From Eubacteriales bacterium (GTDB lineage Bacteria > Bacillota_A > Clostridia > Christensenellales > Aristaeellaceae), in NCBI GenBank assembly GCA_029974035.1, contig JARKQG010000122.1, forward strand, positions 1 through 64,000: DNA of 64,000 nucleotides, written 5' to 3'. The notes beneath the pieces are model-generated. The model was given only the letters and a program-made list of their open reading frames with translations, had not been told where the DNA came from and did no database searches. Each line of letters starts with the position of its first letter. The first letter of the stretch is position 1. Below, piece after piece: positions 51,654-60,409 of the stretch. The translations under genes were made by a program, and so were the position numbers.

Positions 51654-52604
51654 ATGGACATGGTATCCACGCTCAGGGGCTCCTATTTTGAAGAGGTGTT
51701 CCCGAAGGGATGGGACATCGAGCGCATCAAGTCCTGCGTCTCCAATCCGCCGGAGCGCTATGCCGAGGCGCAGCCCTTCTGGAACGAGGGTTTTAAGCCC
51801 GTCGTGTGCGAAAGCGCGGAGGCGTTTGGCGCGTATATGGGCCACGAGATGGCGATGCAGATCCGGCTGACGAAGGAGGCGGGGCGCAAGCTCATCATGA
51901 TCCTCCCGGTGGGGCCGATGGGCATGTATAAGTGGACGGTATATTTCCTTCGGGAATGGAATGTCGATTGCGCCCACGTACATACCTTTAATATGGATGA
52001 ATGGAGCGACGAAACCGGCAGCACGCTGCCGGCGCAGGACCCGGCCGCGTTCCAGAACGCGATGATCGAGGCATTTTTCAAGCCCCTGGGCGCGCTGACG
52101 GTGCCGGAGAGCCAGCGCAACTTCGCCACAAAGGACAACCTGCCCACCTACGCCGGCAAGATCGCCGCGCTCAAGGCCGAGGGCGCCCGGCAGGTATTGG
52201 TCTACGGCATCGGCCGCATGTGCCACATCGCGTTCTGGGAACCCCACTTCGCGCTGGAGTACGCCTCCGACGAGGAATGGAAAAAGGCCACCCACCGCCT
52301 GGGCGCGCGGCTGCACCCCTTCACCATCGAACAGAACGCCATCACCAGCTTCCGCAGCGCGTGGCCGCTGATCCCGTGTTACGCCAACACCGTGGGCCCG
52401 GCGCTTCTGTTTTCATCGGATTACGCCATCGGCGGCGCCGACGGCGTGTTTGACCGCGGCATGCAGTGGCAGGGCATGAGCTTCTGGATGACGCTGCGCT
52501 ACGGCCCGACCCGCTTCGTGACCTCCAGCTACATCCCCACGCTGCCCGGAAAGCTCTTCTTCCTCCGGGCGCTGGCCGGCCCCCTCTGCGCCGACACCAA
52601 CTGA
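51654..52604 (+). CDS. NagB-like sugar-phosphate deaminase/isomerase homologue with altered active site
   Basis: A 316-residue protein of the NagB/RpiA fold. HTFNMDEWSDE (about 111-121) corresponds to the FNMDEY loop of glucosamine-6-phosphate deaminase. YGIGRMCHIAFWEP (about 183-196) aligns with the NagB catalytic loop GxGxDGHIAFNEP. The catalytic Asp is replaced by Met and the following Gly by Cys, while His and Glu are kept. It is longer than NagB (about 266) and may carry out a different isomerase, deaminase or hydrolase reaction. ATG 51654 lies behind GGGGGG. It is the first gene of the operon divergent from the ROK repressor. Confidence 0.72.
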   Translation: MDMVSTLRGSYFEEVFPKGWDIERIKSCVSNPPERYAEAQPFWNEGFKPVVCESAEAFGAYMGHEMAMQIRLTKEAGRKLIMILPVGPMGMYKWTVYFLREWNVDCAHVHTFNMDEWSDETGSTLPAQDPAAFQNAMIEAFFKPLGALTVPESQRNFATKDNLPTYAGKIAALKAEGARQVLVYGIGRMCHIAFWEPHFALEYASDEEWKKATHRLGARLHPFTIEQNAITSFRSAWPLIPCYANTVGPALLFSSDYAIGGADGVFDRGMQWQGMSFWMTLRYGPTRFVTSSYIPTLPGKLFFLRALAGPLCADTN

Positions 52605-52638
52605 CATTTCAACCGCCTGTGGAAAGGATGAGGCGTCC

Positions 52639-54132
52639 GTGAGTGAACAGCGTCCCGCCCTTTTGGAAATGAGAGGCATCACCAAGGCGTTCCCGGGCGT
52701 ACTGGCGCTCAACAAAGTCGATCTCGCCATCCGCGCGGGCACCGTGCTCGCGCTGGTGGGGGAGAACGGCGCGGGAAAGTCCACGCTGATGAAGGTCCTC
52801 TCCGGTGTGTACCGGATGGACGAGGGGCAGATCTTCCTGGACGGCAAGCCCGTCGAGGTCGAAAGCCCCCTCGCCTCTCAGCACCTGGGCATCTCCATTA
52901 TCTATCAGGAATTCAACCTTCTCAACAATATGTCCGTGGCTGAAAACATCTTTGTGGGCCGCGAGCCGAAAACCCGCGCCGGGTTTGTGGACAAGCGCGC
53001 CCAGCGCGCCGAGGCGCGCAGGCTGCTCGAAGAAGTGGGCCTTGCCATTGACCCGGACACCCGGGTGCAAAGGCTGTCCACCGCCCAAAAGCAGATGATC
53101 GAGGTGGCCAAGGCGCTCTCCTTCAACGCGCGCATCATCATCATGGACGAGCCCACCTCCTCGCTGACCGACCGCGAGACGGACACGCTTCTGGGCATCA
53201 TCCGCAAGCTGCGGGACAGGGGCGTGGCGATCGTATTCATCTCCCACAGAATGAACGAAATCTTCGAGATCTCCGATGAGATCGCCGTCATGCGCGACGG
53301 GGAAATGATGGAAAAGATGGCCACCGGCCAGGTCACCGAGCAGGATGTGATCGCCGCCATGGTGGGCCGGGAGGTCAGGAACCTCTTCGTGAAGGAGACC
53401 GTGCCCATCGGCCCCGTGGCGCTGGAAGTCAAGAACCTTTCCACCCGGAACTTCCTGTCGGACATCTCCTTTTCCGTGCATTCCGGCGAGATCCTGGGGT
53501 TTGCGGGCCTGGTGGGCGCGGGGCGCAGCGAGGTCATGCGGGCGCTCGTGGGCATTGACCCGCGGGAGGCGGGCGAGATCCTTGTGGACGGCCGCAGGGT
53601 GGCCATCCGCTCCACGGTGGACGCGCTTCGGTGCGGCATCGGCTTTGTGCCGGAGGACCGCAAGGAGCAGGGCCTGGTGCTGGGCATGTCCGTCAAGCGC
53701 AACGTGACGCTGGCGGCGCTGAAAAAGGTGGCCCGGGGCTGGCTGATCGACCGCGGCTCGGAGGACCGCCTGACGGACCGGTACATTGAATCGCTGCGCG
53801 TCAAGACCCCTTCCCGCGAGCAGCGGGTGGTCAACCTGTCGGGCGGCAACCAGCAAAAGGTGGTCATCGCCAAATGGATGGCGACGAACCCCAAGATTCT
53901 GATTCTGGACGAGCCCACCCGCGGCATCGACGTGGGCGCGAAGAAGGAAATCCACGCGCTGATGAGCGAACTGGCGGGGCAGGGTGTCGCCATCATTATG
54001 ATCTCTTCGGAACTGCCCGAGATCCTGGGCATGAGCGACCGCATCGTCGTGATGCATGAGGGCAGGATCAAGGGCGTGCTCGACCGCGGGGACGCGAGTC
54101 AGACAGCCATCATGAAGATGGCGGTATCCTAA
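52639..54132 (+). CDS. Ribose-type sugar ABC transporter ATPase, transporter A
   Basis: A 497-residue RbsA-type tandem ABC protein. Domain 1 has GENGAGKST (about 41), LSTAQKQM and IIMDEPTSSL. Domain 2 has the degenerate P-loop GLVGAGRSEV, LSGGNQQKVV and ILDEPTRGIDVG. The start is GTG 52639, with AAGGATGAGG upstream. It follows the NagB-like gene by 34 bases and precedes its permease by 17. Confidence 0.92.
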   Translation: MSEQRPALLEMRGITKAFPGVLALNKVDLAIRAGTVLALVGENGAGKSTLMKVLSGVYRMDEGQIFLDGKPVEVESPLASQHLGISIIYQEFNLLNNMSVAENIFVGREPKTRAGFVDKRAQRAEARRLLEEVGLAIDPDTRVQRLSTAQKQMIEVAKALSFNARIIIMDEPTSSLTDRETDTLLGIIRKLRDRGVAIVFISHRMNEIFEISDEIAVMRDGEMMEKMATGQVTEQDVIAAMVGREVRNLFVKETVPIGPVALEVKNLSTRNFLSDISFSVHSGEILGFAGLVGAGRSEVMRALVGIDPREAGEILVDGRRVAIRSTVDALRCGIGFVPEDRKEQGLVLGMSVKRNVTLAALKKVARGWLIDRGSEDRLTDRYIESLRVKTPSREQRVVNLSGGNQQKVVIAKWMATNPKILILDEPTRGIDVGAKKEIHALMSELAGQGVAIIMISSELPEILGMSDRIVVMHEGRIKGVLDRGDASQTAIMKMAVS

Positions 54133-54149
54133 CGGGAGGGTGGAAGGAC

Positions 54150-55112
54150 ATGACGCAAAAGGCGAGTCTTAATCCGGGCAAAAAGCTGGTCAAGCAGTCC
54201 TCGACGGTCTCGATTTTTCTGATTCTGGTGGTGATGTGCGCGATCATGGCGGCCGTGTCGCCCGCGTTCATCAAGATCACCAACATCCTCTCCACCGCGC
54301 GCTCGTTTTCCGCCATTGCCGTCGCCGGCATCGGCGTCAGCATGATCATCATCACCGGCGGCATCGACCTTTCCATCGGCTCGGCCTACGGCCTGGCGGG
54401 CGTGATCGCGGCCATGATGGTGGTGTCCGGCGCGCCGCTGCCGCTGGGCATCGCCGGGGGCGTCCTGATGGGCGCCGTGGTGGGCCTGGTCAACGGCCTG
54501 ATGGTGGTGTACCTCAAGCTGCCGCCCTTTATCGCCACCATGGGCACCATGCAGATTGCCCGCGGCGTCTGCTACATTCTCACCCAGGGGTATCCCGTGA
54601 CCGGCCTGCCGACGGAGTTCACCGTGCTGGGCCAGGGCTACATTCTGGGCATCCCGGTGCCGATCTGGATCATGGTGCTGATGGCGGCGGTGTTCGCGGT
54701 GTTTCTCAACATGACCACCACCGGCCGCAGGATCTTCGCGCTGGGCGGCAACGAGGAGGCCACCCGCATTTCGGGCATCAACACGCGGCGGCTGAAGGTG
54801 CTGGTGTACACGCTGGGCGCGGCGCTGGCCGGCGTGGCGGGCATCATCACCGCCTCTAAGCTGGGCGTGGGGCAGCCCACCGCCGGCATCGGCTTTGAGA
54901 TGGACGCCATCGCGGCGGTGGTCATCGGCGGCGCGTCGCTCTCCGGCGGCGAGGGCACCGTCACCGGCACCATCATCGGCGCGGCGATCATCGGCGTACT
55001 GCGAAACGCGCTGGTGCTGCTCTCCGTCGATTCCTACTGGCAGACGCTGATCATCGGCTGCGTGATCATCCTGGCCGTCACCATCGATCAGCTGCGCAAA
55101 GGGAGGAAGTGA
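54150..55112 (+). CDS. Ribose-type sugar ABC transporter permease, transporter A
   Basis: A 320-residue RbsC-type permease with 8-10 transmembrane helices. MIIITGGIDLSIGSAYG (about 65-81) and FALGGNEEATRISGINTR (about 200) are the family motifs. It works with the ATPase at 52639 and the binding protein at 55166. Confidence 0.92.
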   Translation: MTQKASLNPGKKLVKQSSTVSIFLILVVMCAIMAAVSPAFIKITNILSTARSFSAIAVAGIGVSMIIITGGIDLSIGSAYGLAGVIAAMMVVSGAPLPLGIAGGVLMGAVVGLVNGLMVVYLKLPPFIATMGTMQIARGVCYILTQGYPVTGLPTEFTVLGQGYILGIPVPIWIMVLMAAVFAVFLNMTTTGRRIFALGGNEEATRISGINTRRLKVLVYTLGAALAGVAGIITASKLGVGQPTAGIGFEMDAIAAVVIGGASLSGGEGTVTGTIIGAAIIGVLRNALVLLSVDSYWQTLIIGCVIILAVTIDQLRKGRK

Positions 55113-55165
55113 CCCCGAAACCCCTTCCGGTCAAGGCCGGAGGAGAAGATAAGGAGGATGCAACC

Positions 55166-56143
55166 ATGAGGAGGACCCTATCCATTCTGCTCGCGCTGCT
55201 ACTTGCACTGACCGTGCTTCCCGCCCTGGCCGACGAGGACATCACGATCGTAGGCATCGGCCAACAGCTTGGCAACGTGGTATTCCTCGATGCCGAAAAG
55301 GGCATCAAGGCCGCCGGCGAGGAGCTGGGCATTACCACCCAGTGGCAGTCCCCGCTGCGTGCCGAAGCCGAACTCCAGAACGAGATCATGAACAACCTGA
55401 TCGATCTGGGCGTGGACGGCATCGCCATCTCCTGCACCACCGGCGACGCCCTCAAAGACGTCATCGACCGCGCCATCGCCGCGGGCATCAAGGTGTCCTG
55501 CTACGATGTGGACTCCCCCAACTCTGATCGCCTGTTCTACGCCGGCACCGAAAACTACAAGGCCGGCTACACCTGCGGCGAGTATATCATTGACCTGTTC
55601 AAGGATTCCGGGCTTGAAAAGGTGCGCGTGGCGCAGCTGGAGGGCATCCCCGGCGCCAACGACATCGAGGCCCGCAAGCAGGGCTTTGCCGATGCCATCG
55701 CGGGCACCAACATCGAAGTGGTCTACTCCTACGCCTGCGACGACAACGTGGACCAGGCCATCGAGGGCGTGGAGGCCTACACCCGCGCCGAGGGCGACAA
55801 CATCAACGCCTGGTTCATGGCCGGCGGCTGGCCCTACACCGTGTCGCCCAGCGCCATGCCGGAGACCAACGCCTGGAAGCTGGCGGACCCGGCCCGCAAG
55901 ATCGTGACCGTGGACATCTTTGCCGAAACCACCCCCGCCTTCTTCGAAATGGGCGTTCTGGATGTCGCGGTGGGCCAGAGCTTCTACGAGATGGGCTATC
56001 AGTCCGTCATGAATCTCTACAAGCTGATCAAGGGCGAAACCATCGACGCGCCCTACGACGAGGCCATCGGCGGCCCCTTCATCAACACGGGCGTGCAGGT
56101 TGCCACCATCGACAACTGGAAGGATGTCATTTCCCAGGGCTAA
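55166..56143 (+). CDS. Sugar-binding protein, transporter A
   Basis: A 325-residue RbsB-type binding protein. The signal peptide is residues 1-22, cut at ALADE (type I, no lipobox). The mature protein begins ITIVGIGQQLGN. GVDGIAISCTTGDALKDVI (about 90) and FMAGGWPYTVSP (about 215) line the ligand cleft. ATG 55166 follows AAGGAGG. A stem-loop follows the gene before the enzyme block. Confidence 0.9.
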   Translation: MRRTLSILLALLLALTVLPALADEDITIVGIGQQLGNVVFLDAEKGIKAAGEELGITTQWQSPLRAEAELQNEIMNNLIDLGVDGIAISCTTGDALKDVIDRAIAAGIKVSCYDVDSPNSDRLFYAGTENYKAGYTCGEYIIDLFKDSGLEKVRVAQLEGIPGANDIEARKQGFADAIAGTNIEVVYSYACDDNVDQAIEGVEAYTRAEGDNINAWFMAGGWPYTVSPSAMPETNAWKLADPARKIVTVDIFAETTPAFFEMGVLDVAVGQSFYEMGYQSVMNLYKLIKGETIDAPYDEAIGGPFINTGVQVATIDNWKDVISQG

Positions 56144-56153
56144 CGCGCCGCGC

Positions 56154-56187
56154 CGGCCGCTCTCGCCCTGGGATGGGGGCGGCCGGT
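56154..56187 (+). other. Intercistronic stem-loop after the binding-protein gene
   Basis: CCGGCCGC (56154-56161) pairs with GCGGCCGG (56180-56187), and the loop is partly self-complementary. TTCATTATCTT follows, not a true T-run. Confidence 0.5.
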
Positions 56188-56214
56188 TCATTATCTTAGG
56201 GCGGAGGAAGCGCC

Positions 56215-57219
56215 ATGAAGAGCCTGATCGGCAAAGCCTTTTTCGATACCCGGCTCCAGGACGTGCCGGATCGCCCGGTTTCCGGTCATAGGGTGCGTGT
56301 GCGCGTTCACGCCTGCGGCGTGTGCGGCACGGACCTGCACTTTCTCCGGGACAGCGCCGACTGGATCGCGCTGGGCCACGAGATTGCCGCCGAGGTGGCG
56401 GAGGTCGGCCCGGAGGTCACCCGCGTCCGTCCGGGCGACCGGGTGATCGTTGAGGATGTGACCATGTGCGGCGCCTGCGAGGCCTGCAAAACCGGCCGCT
56501 ACGACCTGTGCCGCAACCCCTACCGGCTGGACGGGCAGGGCGGCATGGCGGACCAGATGGTCGTCCACGAAAACATGCTGAACCGCTTTGAGGGCATCGA
56601 TTGGGTGACCGCGTCCATGACGGAGCCGCTGGCCGTGGCGATCAGCTGTGTGGAAAAGCTGAACCTGCCGCCCATGGGCTCGCTTTTGATCTACGGCATG
56701 GGGGCCATTGGCCTTCTCAGCGCCGCCTACGCCAAGGTGCGCGGCGCGGCGCGGGTGGACATGGTGGCCCGGGACCCGTCGAGCCTGCGCAACGCACGCG
56801 CGGCCGAGGCGGCCCGTGCGCTGGGCGCGGACGGGATCTTCTACACCCAAGGCGGCGGTCCGATGCCCGGCGAAGGGATCTACGACGCCGCCCTGGTGGC
56901 CGCGTCGCCCGCCCTGGCGGCCGACGCGCTGGCGCGCGTGCGGTACGGCGCGAGCGCGCTGGTGGCAGGCATTACCCTTTCCGGGGGCGCCCTTTCCAGC
57001 ATTGATGTCAACCACATGGTCATGAACAAGAAATCGCTGATCACCTCCCTCGCGGAGCCGGCGGTCAACTTTCCGCTGTCGCTCCGGCTGATCGGGCAGG
57101 GCAGGATCGACGTCGCGGCCATCATCACCCACCGGCTGGCGCTTCACGAGGCCGGGCGGCTCGAGGCGCTCTACGGCCGGGACGCGGGCGCGATCAAGAC
57201 GGTCATGCTCTGCGGCTGA
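56215..57219 (+). CDS. Zinc-dependent alcohol dehydrogenase (sorbitol dehydrogenase-like)
   Basis: A 334-residue medium-chain dehydrogenase. The catalytic zinc site is HACGVCGTDLHF (about 32) with GHEIAAEV (about 60). The structural zinc cysteines are CGACEACKTGRYDLC (about 83-97). The NAD domain starts IYGMGAIGLLSA (about 160). ATG 56215 follows GGCGGAGGAAG. It opens the enzyme block between the two ABC transporters and presumably oxidises a hydroxyl of the imported sugar derivative. Confidence 0.9.
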   Translation: MKSLIGKAFFDTRLQDVPDRPVSGHRVRVRVHACGVCGTDLHFLRDSADWIALGHEIAAEVAEVGPEVTRVRPGDRVIVEDVTMCGACEACKTGRYDLCRNPYRLDGQGGMADQMVVHENMLNRFEGIDWVTASMTEPLAVAISCVEKLNLPPMGSLLIYGMGAIGLLSAAYAKVRGAARVDMVARDPSSLRNARAAEAARALGADGIFYTQGGGPMPGEGIYDAALVAASPALAADALARVRYGASALVAGITLSGGALSSIDVNHMVMNKKSLITSLAEPAVNFPLSLRLIGQGRIDVAAIITHRLALHEAGRLEALYGRDAGAIKTVMLCG

Positions 57220-57267
57220 GCCCGGAAAACACTTCTTTGTTTGAATTCATCCGCGAGGTGAATGTGC

Positions 57268-58281
57268 ATGGACAAAAAGCGTCGGCCCGACTTTTCCAAT
57301 CTGGCGGCGGTGCTGGAGCGCCGCGCGCCCGGCCGCCCCACGCTGTTCGAGTACTTTCTGAACGAGCGGCTCTACACCCGCTTCAGCGGCATCGAGGAGC
57401 GCGCCGCCTCCGGCCACTACGCCGCCTCCGCGCGGCTGGCCAGAGCCTTCATGGCCGCGGGCTACGATTACGTGACGCTCTCCTGCCCCTGGGTCTTTCC
57501 CTCGTCCCAGCCGGACGAACTGCTCTCGTCGCGCTCGCTCAATCACCCGGCGGTGATCGCGGACCGCGCGTCCTTTGACCGCTACCCGTGGCCGGATCTC
57601 GCCGGCATGGACTTTTCCTACGTGGACCGCCTGGCGGAGGAATTGCCCGGCGGCATGGGCATCGTGATGGCCGCGCCCGACGGCATTCTGGAAACGGCCA
57701 CCGCCCTCATCGGATATGACAACCTGTGTTTGATGTTCTACGATGATGAAGAACTCATAGGGGATATCTTTGCGCGCATCGGGGACATCATTCTTTCTTT
57801 CTATAAAAAAGCGCTGACGCTGAAGGGCGTGCGGGCGATTCTGTGCAACGACGACTGGGGCTTCCATTCGCAGACGCTGATCGCGCCCGCGCAGCTGAGG
57901 ACGTACGTATTCCCCTGGTACAAAGAATGCTGCCGCCTGGCCCACGCCGGCGGGCAGTACGCCATTCTCCATTCCTGCGGCGCGTACCGGGAGATTCTCG
58001 AGGACATCGTCGGCATGGGCTTTGACGCGCGCCACTCCTACGAGGACAAGATCGTGCCGGTGGAGGAGGCGTACCGCGAGTACGCCGGGCGCATCGCGGT
58101 GCTGGGCGGCATCGACGTGGACTATCTTTGCCGGAAAACCCCGGAGGAAATCCGGGCCCGGGCGGAGAATCTCTTATCACTCACGGGAAGCAGGGGCTAC
58201 GCGCTGGGTTCCGGAAACTCGATCCCCGCCTATGTGCCGGACGAGAACTACCTGGCGATGACCGGCGCCGCCCTGGGCTAA
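57268..58281 (+). CDS. Uroporphyrinogen decarboxylase-fold protein (UroD/MtaA-like)
   Basis: A 337-residue TIM-barrel protein of the URO-D superfamily, which includes corrinoid methyltransferases such as MtaA. It is not a haem-pathway enzyme by context. LHSCGAYREIL (about 230) keeps the HxCG zinc pair of the methyltransferase branch. Near the C-terminus, LGSGNSIPAYVPDENYLAM lacks the third zinc cysteine found in MtaA (PGCxL). ATG 57268 is better spaced from GAGGTG than the in-frame ATG at 57262. Its substrate is unknown. The cobalamin operon in the same window makes a methyl-transfer role conceivable. Confidence 0.78.
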   Translation: MDKKRRPDFSNLAAVLERRAPGRPTLFEYFLNERLYTRFSGIEERAASGHYAASARLARAFMAAGYDYVTLSCPWVFPSSQPDELLSSRSLNHPAVIADRASFDRYPWPDLAGMDFSYVDRLAEELPGGMGIVMAAPDGILETATALIGYDNLCLMFYDDEELIGDIFARIGDIILSFYKKALTLKGVRAILCNDDWGFHSQTLIAPAQLRTYVFPWYKECCRLAHAGGQYAILHSCGAYREILEDIVGMGFDARHSYEDKIVPVEEAYREYAGRIAVLGGIDVDYLCRKTPEEIRARAENLLSLTGSRGYALGSGNSIPAYVPDENYLAMTGAALG

Positions 58282-58303
58282 CACACGCAACGGAGGGATG
58301 CAC

Positions 58304-59647
58304 ATGGAATCCTTTATGACCAAGGCGGCCAAGGTGGACACAATCCTCGCCCGCGCGCCCAAGATGGACAAGGCGCTGCGCGTCGAGAAGGCGGAATTTC
58401 TCGCCCGGCAGAAGACCGTGATGGACGGCCTCGCGAAGCTGGGCGCGGACTGCGGCATCGTCTATTCCGACGAACACTACTGCGGCGATGTGCCCTACCT
58501 GGGGGGCTGCACCAACCTTTCCATCGAACCCATTGCCGGCATTTTGGGGCCCGGGGGCTTCCACATTCTGGCGGGGCTCGAGGGCGGCTATGTGGCGGAG
58601 CAGCTGGGCTACCGCTCCGGCGCGGCCATCCACAAGGTGGAGATGCTCAAGCTGGCGGACGAGGAGTACCCCATCGACGCCGAGCGCGTGGAGGATGTGC
58701 TCGTCCAGGCGGTGGGGCGCATGCCCAAAACCATCGGCCTTCTCACCCCGCGGGAGGTGCTGCCCGTCAGCGTGTACGAGTACTTCTGCGGCCTGGTGGG
58801 CGAGGAGAACGTGGTGGACTGCCAGGAGGTCTACTTCAAGGCCAAGTACGAAAAGTCCGACCGGGAGATCGAGCTCACCCGGCAGGCCGCCTGGATCGCC
58901 GACGCGATGATCGAGGGCATGCTGGCGGTGCTGGAACCCGGCATGCTGGAAACGCAGGTGTCCCAGTGGGGCTACCTGATCGGCCAGGCGCTGGGGTCCG
59001 AGGGCTTTGGCTTTGACGTGATGGTGACCAGCGGCGAGGCCAACCGCACGCTGATCGGCAAGGCGCTCAACCGGGTCATTCAGGAGGGCGACTACGTGCA
59101 CCTGGGCGTCGCGCCCAAGTGCGACGGGCTGACCGCCTGCGAGCGCTGCACCGTGGTCGCCACGCTGGACCCGGCCCGGATCACGGAGGATCAGAAGTAC
59201 TGGATTGACTTTGTGGAGGGCGCCTACCACGTGGGGCTCGAGGCCTACCGCCGCGTCGCCTGGGAAAACCTGCCCGCCCGGTTCCAGGAGCAGGCGCTGG
59301 TGAGCTACTTCAAAAACCGCGAGGAGGCCGTGTGCCAGCGGCTGGGCAAAAAGATTGACCTCACGCGCCAGAAGCCCTACACCGGCACCCACAACGGCGG
59401 CTACACCGAGTGCCAGGAGTTTTACGGCGCCATTACGCTGGCGAGCGACGAGCCGCTGGGCGTCCAGATCGTCACCATGCTGGACGTGGCCATCCGCGGC
59501 ATCGGCAACCATTGGAACGACGTGGTCATCCCGGGGCTGGACTACGTGCTGGTGGAAAAGACGCTGGCCAAGATGGGCGCGGAAGTGGAAGTGCTCAACC
59601 GCCTGCCGGTCAACCTGCAGCACATGGTGGGCCGCGTGGTCTACTGA
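58304..59647 (+). CDS. M24-fold (creatinase/Xaa-Pro peptidase-like) protein without metal ligands
   Basis: A 447-residue pita-bread-fold protein. The N-terminal domain (1 to about 190) resembles creatinase/prolidase N-domains. The C-terminal domain should carry five metal ligands in a peptidase. Here the first Asp position reads HLGV instead of DLG, and the second lies in TACERC, very like the TALER of creatinase. The usual active-site His region reads SGEANRTLIGKA, without His. It is thus closer to the metal-free creatinase type, which hydrolyses a C-N bond, but lacks some of that enzyme's residues. ATG 58304 follows GGAGGG. A non-peptidase C-N hydrolase is plausible. Confidence 0.75.
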   Translation: MESFMTKAAKVDTILARAPKMDKALRVEKAEFLARQKTVMDGLAKLGADCGIVYSDEHYCGDVPYLGGCTNLSIEPIAGILGPGGFHILAGLEGGYVAEQLGYRSGAAIHKVEMLKLADEEYPIDAERVEDVLVQAVGRMPKTIGLLTPREVLPVSVYEYFCGLVGEENVVDCQEVYFKAKYEKSDREIELTRQAAWIADAMIEGMLAVLEPGMLETQVSQWGYLIGQALGSEGFGFDVMVTSGEANRTLIGKALNRVIQEGDYVHLGVAPKCDGLTACERCTVVATLDPARITEDQKYWIDFVEGAYHVGLEAYRRVAWENLPARFQEQALVSYFKNREEAVCQRLGKKIDLTRQKPYTGTHNGGYTECQEFYGAITLASDEPLGVQIVTMLDVAIRGIGNHWNDVVIPGLDYVLVEKTLAKMGAEVEVLNRLPVNLQHMVGRVVY

Positions 59648-59676
59648 CAACACCAAGGAAGGAGATCGTTTGGGAC

Positions 59677-60384
59677 ATGAAGGTATTGGGAATTGGATGT
59701 CATCCGGATGATTTGGAGATCGCGTGCTACGGCACCCTGGCGAAGTACGTGAAGCTGGGCCATGAGGTCGCGGTATGCCACATCGCCAACGGGAATCTGG
59801 GCCATGTCCAGATCATGCCGGAAGAGCTCAGGGAGATCCGCTGGAAGGAGGCGGACGACGCGGCCAGGGTGATCGGCGCCGCGCACTACGCCATCGACAT
59901 TCCCGACCTCTATGTCACGGCCGAGAATGATGAACTGGTCCGGAAACTGGCCGGGGTGATCCGGGACGTGCAGCCGGATCTGATCATCACCCACAACGAC
60001 CATGACTACATGAACGACCACATGCAGGCCTATCAGGCGACGCTGCGCGCCTCCTTCGGCGCCAGCATTCCCCACTACGACATGGCGTCCGGCAAGGCGG
60101 TCGCGGGCGTGACCCCGATCTACCACATGGACACCGTGGCGGGCACCGGCTTTATCCCCACCGAGTACGTGGACATCTCCGACGTCATTGACCTCAAGCT
60201 GGAGGCGCTTTCCTGCCACGAGAGCCAGATCCGCTGGATGCTGGAGCACGACCACATCGACTTTCTGGAGTTCACCCGCACCTGCTCCCGCGTGCGGGGC
60301 TTCCAATCCGGCGTGGACTATGCGGAGGGCTTCCGTCCCAACCACAACTACCTGCGCATGACCACGAAACGGCTTTTGCCCTGA
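59677..60384 (+). CDS. PIG-L family deacetylase
   Basis: A 235-residue LmbE/PIG-L-type zinc deacetylase. GCHPDDLEIACYGT (residues 7-20) holds the His-Pro-Asp-Asp zinc and catalytic residues. THNDHDYMNDH (about 108-118) provides the third zinc His. The family removes N-acetyl groups from GlcNAc-containing sugars and similar molecules. ATG 59677 gives a normal N-terminus, with GGAG 12 bases upstream. Placed next to a NagB-like gene and sugar importers, it suggests that the imported compound is N-acetylated. Confidence 0.88.
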   Translation: MKVLGIGCHPDDLEIACYGTLAKYVKLGHEVAVCHIANGNLGHVQIMPEELREIRWKEADDAARVIGAAHYAIDIPDLYVTAENDELVRKLAGVIRDVQPDLIITHNDHDYMNDHMQAYQATLRASFGASIPHYDMASGKAVAGVTPIYHMDTVAGTGFIPTEYVDISDVIDLKLEALSCHESQIRWMLEHDHIDFLEFTRTCSRVRGFQSGVDYAEGFRPNHNYLRMTTKRLLP

Positions 60385-60409
60385 TGAAATCCGGGAAGGA
60401 GAAACGAGT

